A DNA stretch of 64,000 nucleotides, taken from the NCBI GenBank assembly GCA_034096865.1, contig JAWQFJ010001315.1:80235-144234 (forward strand). Direction: 5' to 3'. This stretch comes from Theodoxus fluviatilis. Lineage: Eukaryota; Mollusca; Gastropoda; Cycloneritida; Neritidae. Below are positions 1 through 10,100 of this stretch, piece by piece. A program made the position numbers and the translations under genes. A model generated the notes under the pieces. That model saw only the letters and a list, made by a program, of their open reading frames with translations, ran no database searches and was not told the DNA's origin. Within the stretch, counting starts at the first letter, position 1. Each line of letters starts with the position of its first letter.

Positions 1-585
1 ATGGAGAAAAATCAAATAACATACTAAATAACCTAGAATGTTTTTAAATAAAAGAAAAAGAACATGCATAAATTTACAATATGTTCCTTTGTCAAAATTA
101 TTCAAACTGAAAACATTGGATGTTGCTGGATGACCACAGTCTAGTAGTCAACAGTTACTGTGTGCAGTGAAAAAGTTTGTGGAGAGCATTGTGTGGGGGC
201 TTTTTTTGCAGCTCAACTGCAAAGCTACCTAACCTTGTGTCTTGGAGGCTTCCCTTAAGCTCATGTAGTAGACACTAGTTGGTAACCTTCTCTCTGACTG
301 ACCAACACAGATGATACAACTAGCAGCTCAGTACAAAGATTATCTCGTAGGTTTTTTAAAAGTGATCACTAATGCCCCCTGCTCTATGATAATCAGCCTG
401 GTAAGATAACCTACAACCAGGATAAGCATTTCACAACAATTCCCTTGGTATTCATACTGCGTTTTGTAGTTGTAAAATGAAATGAAATGAAAAAAAATGA
501 AATAGATATATGTAGATGGAAACAATGGCAAAGAAAAAGGAAAAAGAAAGCATGATCGAAGCAAAGGTCAATCAGTTCGTTAACA
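1..585. other. Upstream flank, no gene recognised
   Basis: AT-rich sequence with short open frames only in low-complexity stretches. I see no domain or repeat that I can name. It runs into the truncated 5' edge of the retrotransposon. Confidence 0.5.
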
Positions 586-2940
586 GTGGAGCTGCACACA
601 TTTGCACTTGAACTAATAGACCTATGTTTGACAAATGAAGAGGGAATGGTTAGAAATTTGCAGCACAGGGCACCTTTGGGTAAAGGCCACCACCAATGTT
701 TATTGTTTGACTTTGTGTGCTATGCTGGACAGTCTCCTAGTGGCCCGGCAGGGCGTTTTGTGTACAGCAAGGGTGACTATGAGGGTATGAGAGAGAGGTT
801 TGTAACCATGGACATAAATGACAGGATGAGGGGGTTGGGAGTGCAGGAGGCATGGGATTTGCTCACAGATGAATTGGACTGCCTGGTGAAGGAATTTGTG
901 CCTTATGTGAAAAATGACATTACTAGAAAGAGGAAAAGACCTTTGTGGCTGAATGAGAAAGCCCTGACTAAAGTTAAGAAAAAACGAGCGGCATATCAAA
1001 GATACATGGACACTAGGGATGGAAAGGATTATCTGTTGTACACTAGTGCTCGAAACCAGGCAAAGGCTGCGTGTAAACGAGCCGTTAAGGACCATGAGAA
1101 AGAAATAGCCAAATCAGCAAAGTCTAATCCGAAATCTTTTTTTGCTTACGCAAGGAGTAAAATGAAAACACGAGACTCAATCCCGGATTTGAAAGACTCT
1201 GATGGGACTACGTATAACTCTGAAAGTAGCAAAGCAGGTGTGTTAAATAAATTCTTCAGCAGCGTGTTTACACGAGAGGACTTGTCAACAATTCCTGAGT
1301 GTACAGAACGAAAGTTGGACTCCATACTGAGTGACATTGACATTAAGAAGGAAAGTGTCATGAAATTGCTGAAGTCTCTTGATGTGTCTAAGTCACCAGG
1401 TCCAGACAATGTGCATCCTAAAATACTGAGAGAGCTAGCAGAGGAACTGTCTGAGCCTCTGACCACTGTGTTTAGAACATCATTATGTGAGGGTATCTTG
1501 CCAAGACAATGGAAGGATGCAAATGTAACTCCTTTGTTCAAGAAAGGTGAAAAGTGTAAACCAGGAAATTACCGACCAGTGTCCCTAACAAGCATAACGT
1601 GTAAAACTATGGAAAAAGTTATAAGAGACTCACTATTTGAGCATTTGGAAAGTAATGGCTTACTAACAGAATGTCAACATGGATTTGTATCAAAACGATC
1701 TTGTGTTACCAACCTGCTGGGAGTCCTTGATGACTGGACTAGAATTTTAGATAGTGGCTCCCCTGTTGATGCTATCTACCTGGATTTTTCGAAGGCTTTC
1801 GATACAGTGTGTCATGAACGCCTCCTCGCAAAGCTTAAATCATACGGTGTCACCGACAAGGTGAATAAGTGGATCAGTGGTTTTCTGAAAGACCGCCGTC
1901 AAAGAGTGAAAGTAAATGGTACTCTATCAGATTGGGTGGAGGTTACAAGTGGAGTGCCGCAAGGCAGTGTTATAGGTCCAGTTTTATTCGTGGTGTTTAT
2001 AAATGACCTCCCAGAAGTTGTAGAAAGCCTATGTAGCAAGTACGCTGATGACACGAAAATCTACCGATTGGTAGACACCGTTGATGACTGTGCAAGGTTG
2101 CAGAAAGACCTGGATAATCTTATAGCTTGGGCTGAAAAATGGCAAATGAAATTTAATGCAGATAAGTGCCAGGTGTTACAATTTGGGCATAAAAATGAAA
2201 AGCATGTGTACGATATGAAAACGTCGGACGGTAGTAATGGCAGAGTAAAACTTGGCAGTTCAAGTGTGGAAAGAGAACTGGGTGTACACATTGACAACGA
2301 GCTTAAGTTCTCCAAACACGTTGAGACTCAAACCAACAAGGCGAACAAGATTCTAGGCCTTGTGAGGAGATCATATCAATATATAGATCGGGAGTCAATG
2401 AGACTGTTGTTCACAGCACTCGTGAGACCTCACTTGGAATTTGCTAACAGTGCTTGGAGTCCACGTTTTGAAAAAGACAAAAGACTTATTGAAGGTGTGC
2501 TTCGCAGAGCAACAAAATGTGTCCCTGGCTTGAGAGACAAGGACTACGAAGAGCGCTTGAAATCCCTAAAGATACCTAGTATGTGTTACAGAAGAGTGAG
2601 AGGAGACTTGATAGAAGTGTACAAGTTCATGCATGGTGTGTATAAATGCAAGAACTTTTTCGAACTCAACCAGCTATCCACTACTAGAGGACATAGGTAT
2701 AAGTTAAAGAAAAACTCCTACAGAACAAGGGTGAGAGAGCACTTCCTCGCCAACATAGTAGTCGGCACTTGGATTGCATTGGACAAGGAAACGGTGGAGG
2801 CGCCGTCATTAAACAGCTTCAAAAACAGAATTGACACTGTATTCAAAGACTACATGTACTGTGTTGATGTTGGCCACCCACTGTTGCCACGTATACTCTC
2901 TGCCACTCAAAAGCCACCAAAAGAAAAGTGTAGAGAATAG
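586..2940 (+). CDS. Non-LTR retrotransposon reverse transcriptase, 5'-truncated
   Basis: Open frame of 784 codons. The opening codon is GTG directly after a stop, so it is the edge of the open frame and not a real start. Residues about 8-45 match the extreme C-terminus of an APE-type endonuclease, where the usual catalytic SDH reads GHH. Reverse transcriptase follows: the SPGPDNVHP block, GNYRPVSLTS, motif A YLDFSKAFD (about residue 398), motif B SGVPQGSVIGP, the YADD active site (about residue 486), then a C-terminal domain. This layout fits the Jockey/CR1/L2 group. The enzyme would copy element RNA at a nicked target. Most of the endonuclease is missing, so this copy cannot move by itself, but the RT frame has no stop or frameshift, which suggests a young insertion. 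It lies on the same strand as BAZ1A, about 1.1 kb upstream of its start codon. Confidence 0.9.
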   Translation: MELHTFALELIDLCLTNEEGMVRNLQHRAPLGKGHHQCLLFDFVCYAGQSPSGPAGRFVYSKGDYEGMRERFVTMDINDRMRGLGVQEAWDLLTDELDCLVKEFVPYVKNDITRKRKRPLWLNEKALTKVKKKRAAYQRYMDTRDGKDYLLYTSARNQAKAACKRAVKDHEKEIAKSAKSNPKSFFAYARSKMKTRDSIPDLKDSDGTTYNSESSKAGVLNKFFSSVFTREDLSTIPECTERKLDSILSDIDIKKESVMKLLKSLDVSKSPGPDNVHPKILRELAEELSEPLTTVFRTSLCEGILPRQWKDANVTPLFKKGEKCKPGNYRPVSLTSITCKTMEKVIRDSLFEHLESNGLLTECQHGFVSKRSCVTNLLGVLDDWTRILDSGSPVDAIYLDFSKAFDTVCHERLLAKLKSYGVTDKVNKWISGFLKDRRQRVKVNGTLSDWVEVTSGVPQGSVIGPVLFVVFINDLPEVVESLCSKYADDTKIYRLVDTVDDCARLQKDLDNLIAWAEKWQMKFNADKCQVLQFGHKNEKHVYDMKTSDGSNGRVKLGSSSVERELGVHIDNELKFSKHVETQTNKANKILGLVRRSYQYIDRESMRLLFTALVRPHLEFANSAWSPRFEKDKRLIEGVLRRATKCVPGLRDKDYEERLKSLKIPSMCYRRVRGDLIEVYKFMHGVYKCKNFFELNQLSTTRGHRYKLKKNSYRTRVREHFLANIVVGTWIALDKETVEAPSLNSFKNRIDTVFKDYMYCVDVGHPLLPRILSATQKPPKEKCRE

Positions 2941-3110
2941 GCACGATCTTTTAAGATCATTAGAACTATGTTACTAACTTGTTAGTAAAAAGTGAGGATA
3001 GCCAAAAGTACTGATCAAAAGATCAGATAAAGGCCTCGCGGCCTAAGACATCTGAAGACATATCTATCATATATATATCTATCTTGAACAGGCATCTTGA
3101 ACAGGCATAT
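586..3110 (+). mobile_element. 5'-truncated LINE (Jockey/CR1/L2-like) with 3' UTR
   Basis: The RT frame is followed by about 170 bp of short-palindrome sequence (AAAGATCAGAT, GGCCTCGCGGCC) and a TATC/ATAT-rich run at 3060-3085, a likely simple 3' tail. 5' truncation is the usual outcome of target-primed reverse transcription. I did not find a clear target-site duplication. The clade call is inference from RT motifs. Confidence 0.7.
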
Positions 3111-3540
3111 TTGATTGCCATTACGGTTCATTGACCAGGATCGAGATAAAAGAAGTTTCTCCACAAAAAGTAATGCGAAAATGTTCATCTCCATGTTTGT
3201 ATAAAAAGTAACGATGACATGCTGATAGCTACTACCGAAGTCAATCGTCGTTTTAATGAAGGCAATTGAGGAGATTGAGAAGAGGCGCTCAGCCTCATCA
3301 TCATCATGTCTGCGTTGTGGAGCAAGGAAAGCTGTCCAACCACAACCCCCACAAATGAATGGATGCTGGGAATTCTAATGGTAGCCACACCAGATTCCCT
3401 ACCCTTGCGAATGGCTAATCCATTTCTTTCCTCATAGATTTGCAGTCAATGACAATTTAGAATGTTGACTCGTACCTATCTGGATCTTACGGCTCCAGGA
3501 AATCCGAAAGCGTAAAAGAACTCTTCAATGTAGGATGTAT
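3111..3540. other. Intergenic, nothing recognised
   Basis: Unique-looking sequence between the LINE tail and the promoter-like region. No domain, tandem repeat or inverted repeat was seen. Confidence 0.4.
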
Positions 3541-3566
3541 ATGAATAGTGAACTTCCGCGCCACTT

Positions 3567-3690
3567 ATTTGCATGTTCCTCTGTCACGGTCGTTTTCTAA
3601 CCAATCCAAACTGTTCTCTCTTCGAGTTAGCTCCGCCCTCCAGCAGCCTTCCGCTCTCAGATTGAAGGCAGCATGGAACAAAATATATTT
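3567..3690 (+). promoter_or_regulatory. Promoter-like cluster upstream of BAZ1A
   Basis: Within about 120 bp there are an octamer ATTTGCAT (3567-3574), a CCAAT box (3601-3605), a GC box CCGCCC (3633-3638) and an AT-rich ATATATTTT stretch near 3682. They lie 400-520 bp before the BAZ1A start codon on the same strand. The motifs are seen directly. Their role and the transcription start are inference, and a 5' UTR intron cannot be excluded. Confidence 0.4.
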
Positions 3691-4086
3691 TGTTTGAAAT
3701 CGAACAGAGCTTTTCTGAAATATTTCCCACTTACAAACAAATTTTGTCCTTTCTTCTATCGTTCTATGTCCACGCTAGGACTCAAAATAATCCTATTATG
3801 AGGAAAACACCATTATCTTATCCCCACTACCCAACGCTCTTTGGGATCTGCATTGCGTTTAGTTCACGCTGGTCAGCATTTGACCTCCTTGTCAGTAGAG
3901 AACGTGGAGAGGAGAAGAGCGCATCATTTGGAGTGACGTTTGAGAGTGTACTGTGACCAGGGGACCTCCATTAATGTATGTAAAGGTAAAATAAGGTCCT
4001 TAGGGTCACAGCAGTCGCACCTGAAGACAATTCTGAGGCCTTTCGGCCACTCAAAACACTCTTTGTTTTTCCCTCCAAAATTCAAC

Positions 4087-4199
4087 ATGCCGCTGTTGAG
4101 GAAGCAGCCTTTCGAGCCGAACAAAACACCTCATGACTTGAGACCGGAGGAAGAAGTATTCTACTGTAAAATTACCAACGAGTGCTTCAGGGATTACGA
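4087..4199 (+). CDS. BAZ1A: BAZ1A exon 1 (WAC start)
   Basis: Residues 1-37. Opens [20 protein letters not shown], very close to the known BAZ1A N-terminus, and continues [17 protein letters not shown]. Ends two bases into a codon at donor GTAAGT (4200). Confidence 0.95.
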
Positions 4200-7100
4200 G
4201 TAAGTGTTCTTCCTTTGTCCCCTTTCATCCCAAGATGCAGCCATAACAACGCGATCTTTCAACGTGCCTAGTGATTTCCCGTGCAACCGAAAATTGTCCG
4301 TCGGGACCATGTGTGTGCGCCATTTTTGTTGAATGCTTATTATGCTTTTGTTCTTATTTGTCACAGGGCGTTTTTCGAGAGGATCATCTTGTGCAACAGC
4401 CTCGTTTGGTCGTGTTCGTTGACGGGGAGATCGGGACTAACGTACCAAGAAGCCATTGAGTGCGAAAGTCGTGCCAGAAGGCATTTGGCTACTTTTCCGT
4501 CCTACTTGCAAAAACCCATTCTGTATCTCGTCACCCTAACGCACCGAAGTCGTCTTGTCGACTTGAATGACGACATATTCATCTTCGCCAAGGATCGCTA
4601 CTTCATCGGGGAATTCGTTGACGTTGTCACTGGGGAAGGTGAAAGGTAAGAATGAAGGAACGTGTATTGTCCATTGTACCTAACTGATCTACCTGATAGG
4701 TTAGTTTAGTATCGATTCAACCATCTTTCAGCAATGTGATTCACAAAGGAAGTTAATTGTATACTGTACATCTACAATTTGTTCGACTCGCTATATTCGT
4801 ATCTGCTATCTAAGACAACATTTTCACATGATTCAGCTTTGAGTAGCTGTTGTTTCATTTTGTGCAGATGGAAGGTTGCTGAAACTGCATGATGGTACAG
4901 AACAGTTATGTGAAAGCTACCCTCTGTACCATAATGTTACCTTTGTGAGTTTGTCCACTCGTGATTCGTATTTCATGTTAACAAGAATATATATTACCAT
5001 GTTAAGTTTGAGTAGTCTGCTTTTTGAGTATTTCACCACAGACCTGCTTGAGGGACTGGTCTTTTTCACTCTTTGAGTCAGTTATTTAATTTGAGAAAGT
5101 TTTGACTATTTTGTGGTACTGCAAGCTATATTAGTCTTTTGAAGTAGGTTTTGAATCGTTGCAAGCACCAAAGTATCTGACCAGCATGAATCATTTTCAT
5201 CAATAGGGCCCACATTTATTTTGAACTGACTGAATACAGATTTATACCAATAACAGTGCTGATTAAAGGTATTTTCTTGTTACATTGTATTTAACATGGA
5301 GTGTTCATGTTAGGTAGAAAATAATGTTGAAATGGTATAATGAGGCTGTTTCCCTCTGTATGTTGAAAGAAACATATTCAAAGCTAAGATTCCAATTAAG
5401 CATTTTACATTGGAAGGAATCTTATTATTCCACCTTAGTCTTTGATTTTGAATGACTTTTGTTCCATTCTCTGATCTAAATTAACCAGTGTATTGTGAGA
5501 TTTGGTGATTGTCTGAAGTTATTGCACAAGAACAGGAGAAAGACCATTGAGCCAAAATTTAAAGCATATATTTAATAAGTCAGGATGCTCAGCAGTACAT
5601 GTAAATATTTCTCTGAGTTAAATGTAAATAATGTTTTCTTTTGCATGTTGTGGTACTGTTTTTGCAGGAAAATTTGAATTTTCTTTTTCAGAAAAACGTT
5701 CAAGATAGTTGGAATAATTCCACCTCCAACCAAAAATGGAGATGTTATTGTCATCAATGATGATTCTGATGATGATTCCAAAGGGTAGGTTGTTGTACTT
5801 TTATGATTCACATTGTTGCTTTTTTGTTTGTTGTTTTGGAAGTAAGTATGACTATTTGTGTGTGGCTGCAGTTTTTCTCAGGTTGATTATCTGTATATGA
5901 GGCTCTTAGGCAAAGGTTGTCTTCTCTGTGGGTTGGGGATAAGAACCGGCCCACTGCGCCTCCGTATGAAGTTTGTAAGAGGCAACAATTCTTGGGGACA
6001 TTGTGACTTGCTCTGACTCTTAATCTATGGGGTTTTTAATTTCATAAATGGCATAACACAACCTTGAAAGACAGCTGCTATGCTGCAAAACTGCATCCAT
6101 CCATCCATGTCTTATCTGCATTGTTGTGTCTCAGAATCAAAGAATGTAAAATTAATTAAGAAAGTGTTCTATGTAAACAAATTGAGTAAGACGGCTGCAG
6201 CAGTCTTATGACTTATGAAGAAATAATAATTATGAGACAGCTTAGGAAAAGAAAGAAATCAAAGGGGAGACAACTACCAATGATAAATCCACTTGGAAAG
6301 AATTGGGACTTGAGAAAACTACTACAAAATCTTTGCTGGCAACAAGATGGATTCAAGGATGTTTCTTATGGTCCAGGTAGAGGCAAGTCATGTTCAAATT
6401 TGATATGCTTGGCAGGCCAACAGTTGCTTTCTCAAACTAAGCTCTTCACTTGCTTGTGTAGTTGGAAGAGCATTCTGGAAAGAATAGAGGCTGCAAGGCT
6501 ATGCACATTAATTCCTGTGAGGCTCTGTTTGTTTATTATTTATTTATTTGTTTGTTTTTTCAACCAGAAAATTTGCTAGACAATTTAGTAACTCTGGCTC
6601 ACATCAGACATGCAGCAGAAGGTCATTTCTGACAAATATTGTGTGTCTTGAGAGTTGCATGGAATTTAAGAAAAGATTGTTTTCACAGGGTGAGTATGCT
6701 CTAAATAGCTGAGCTGTTGCTGGATCGGGTCTTGCAAAGATGAAGGTGCTCTCCTTCATATTTTGACTGTTGGTCCATGAATGGATGATCAACAACACAT
6801 TTATATTCCCAGGTCATTATGTTATTATCATTCCAACGCCACCTCAACTTTTTGGGGAGCATGCAGCTAGGCTGCAGATGAATGAACCAAAGTTAACTTG
6901 AGCAGTTTTCCAGCTCAGCGCTGTCAGGTATTTGTCCTGGATGGGGAGGTGCAATGCTAGTTGAGCTCTCTCTCAAGGCCATCGCGTCTCCCTACGCGAT
7001 TCATAAGAGGCGAATAATTAGTGAACACTGTGACTTGATTCACGTCATTTTTGTCCTTAATGCTAATAGGCAGTAAAACACATCAATCCAATCCAATGCA

Positions 7101-10100
7101 ACTCTGGTATCTTCTTATTGTAATTCGAATAGCTTGGAACCCTCTAGCCACACAAGCGGAACCCTCTAGCCACACAACCAGAACTCTATCGCCACACAAG
7201 CGGAACCCTCTAGCCACACAAGCGGAACTCTCTAGCCACACAAGCGGAACCCTCTAGCCACACAAGCAGAACCCTCTAGCCACATAAGCAGAACCCTCTA
7301 GCCACACAAGCAGAACCCTCTAGCCACACAAGCAGAACCCTCTAGCCACACAAGCAGAACCCTCTAGCCACACAGGCGGAACCCTCTAGCCACACAAGCA
7401 GAACCCTCTAGCCACATAAGCGGAACCCTCTAGCCACACAAGCAGAACCCTCTAGCCACACAAGCGGAACCCTCTAGCCACACAAGCGGAACCCTCTAGC
7501 CACACAAGTGGAACCCTCTAGCCACATAAGCGGAACCCTCTAGCCACACAAGCAGAACTCTATCTCCACACAAGCGGAACCCTCTAGCCACACAAGCGGA
7601 ACCCTCTAGCCACATAAGCGGAAGCCACACAAGCGGAACCCTCTAGCCACACAAGCGGAACCCTCTAGCCACATAAGCGGAAGCCACACAAGCGGAACCC
7701 TCTAGCCACACAAGCGGAACCCTCTAGCCACACAAGCGGAACCCTCTAGCCACACAAGCAGAATCCTCTAGCCACACAAGCGGAACCCTCTAGCCACACA
7801 AGCGGAACCCTCTAGCCACACAAGCGGAACCCTCTAGCCACACAAGCGGAACCCTCTAGCCACACAAGCGGAACCCTCTAGCCACATAAGCGGAACCCTC
7901 TAGCCACACAAGCAGAACTCTATCGCCACACAAGCGGAACCCTCTAGCCACACAAGCAGAACCCTCTAGCCACACAAGCGGAACCCTCTAGCCACACAAG
8001 CGGAACCCTCTAGCCACACAAGCGGAACCCTCTAGCCACACAAGCGGAACCCTCTAGCCACACAAGCGGAACCCTCTAGCCACACAAGCGGAACCCTCTA
8101 GCCACACAAGCGGAACCCTCTAGCCACACAAGCGGAACCCTCTAGCCACACAAGCGGAACCCTCTAGCCACATAAGCAGAACCCTCTAGCCACATAAGCG
8201 GAACCCTCTAGCCACACAAGCAGAACTCTATCGCCACACAAGCGGAACCCTCTAGCCACACAAGCGGAACCCTCAGCCACACAAGCGGAATCCTCTAGCC
8301 ACACAAGCAGAACTCTATCTCCACACAAGCGGAACCCTCTAGCCACACAAGCAGAACCCTCTAGCCACATAAGCGGAAGCCACACAAGCGGAACCCTCTA
8401 GCCACACAAGCGGAACCCTCTAGCCACACAAGCGGAACCCTCTAGCCACACAAGCGGAACCCTCTAGCCACACAAGCGGAACCCTCTAGCCACACAAGCA
8501 AAAGCAAGCGAAGTGCTTTAACCACTCCACCACTGCTTCCCACACAAGGACCGCTTTGTTCCTCAGAGAGGACTTCAGATGAGCCTGCTTGAAGGATGTG
8601 TGGATGGAAATCTGTGGTGCAGTTCTTAAGGGAGCTGCTAGCAAGCAAAGGCTAGTGTCAGCATTTAATAGTCTTTACCAGGGTTCTTGCAGTCATTTAA
8701 AACCAGGAAAAGTTGTGAAATTTGCCAAATATTTTTCAAGGGCCTACAGAGTTAGGAAATTTGACTAAAACTGAAAAGTCAAGGGAAAGTTGTGAAATTT
8801 CAGCATAGGCTGAAGTTTTTTTTTCAGTCGTGCTTATCGTTGTGCAAATGATCACTTCCTGTCACATCGTGAGCAGAGTTACTTCTCTTGACTGGGTGCA
8901 ACTTCATTGAGCTGGAGATGCAGAGCCCACGTTCCACTGTCCATAACTGCCCCTAGCAGTGGGACACAATTGTAAATTTTCACAGCTTTGTGCGAGAAAA
9001 TGTCGTTGAATTTTTCATAAAGTCATGGAAAAGTCATGGAAAAGTTGTTGCAAGTCTGCAGGACCCCTGGTTTACCTCTGCCTGGACCCATCAAGCTGTT
9101 GTGCGTGCCTTCGTTCTTTGTAGTTTCCAGGCAGTTTGCATGTGTATGCCTGCCAAGTTTTTCCTCATGATATGCTTCTTCATTTTACATGCTTTTTATC
9201 TTTGTGTACTTGCTTTGCATATTCTAATTTGAGGAATAACTTAGCATTGCAAATATGATTGTTGAAATGACCATGTCACTGAAGCTTGTACTTCTAATCA
9301 TCCTCATTCTTTTGTCAAAACAAAGGATGTGTTACAGTTTGGTTGACCAAAGTTTGAAATAATGCCATCTTTTTTCACTTACTCTCATGAAGAAGGCTGA
9401 CAATTCCTTTTTCCCCTCCGTTTTTCTGCAAAGTGGCAAGTTTTGTGATCCAGTCGTTAGAGTACTCAATCAAAATGGAGGCATCTGGGGAGCAATTCCC
9501 GGCTTTTAATCATCACCCATTGCCACTTACAGGGGCTACTGTTGGGGTCATAGTGGTGGTGGTGGTGATGGTAGTGGTGGTGGTGGTGGTCATGGTCATG
9601 TGGTGGTGGTGGTGGTAGTGGTGGTGGTGGTTGTGGTGGTGATAGTGGTGGTGGTGGTGATGGTAGTGGTGTTGGTGGTGGTGATGGTCATGGTGGTGGT
9701 GTTGGTGGTGATAGTGGTGGTGGTGGTGATGGTAGTGGTGGTGGTGGTGATGGTAGTGGTGGTGATGGTCATGGTGGTGGTAGTGGTGGTGGTAGTGGTG
9801 GTGGTGGTGGCGATGGTAGTGGTGGTGGTGATGGTAGTGGTGGTGGTGATGATAGTGGTGGTGATGGTAGTGGTGGTGGTGATGGTCATGGTGGTGGTGG
9901 TGGTGATGGTGGTGATGGTCATGGTGATGGTGGTGGTGTGTGGTAGTGGTGGTGGTGATGGTAGTGGTGGTGATGGTGGTGGTGATGATAGTGGTGGTGA
10001 TGGTCATGGTGGTGGTGGTGGTGGTCATGGTGGTAGTGGTGGTGATGGTTGTGGTGGTGGTGATGGTCATGGTGGTGGTGGTGGTGGTGGTGGTGGTCAT

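Noticed and set aside
411..599. Complement text VNELIDLCFDH resembling the LINE start LELIDLCLTNEE, as if a 5' inversion by twin priming
   Set aside because: Only about 22 bp with roughly 75% match, no further LINE text on the complement; probably chance.
3690..3956. 88-codon frame before exon 1
   Set aside because: No similarity and it ends before the BAZ1A start in another frame; likely promoter/5' UTR sequence.
4271..4459. Alternative frame overlapping exon 2
   Set aside because: The WAC-coding frame explains the same bases with clear family similarity.
6208..6579. 123-codon ATG frame in intron 3
   Set aside because: No domain, no splice link, ordinary chance length for this amount of sequence.
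7136..8512. CRISPR-like regular array
   Set aside because: Units are contiguous without unique spacers, and the context is a eukaryotic intron.
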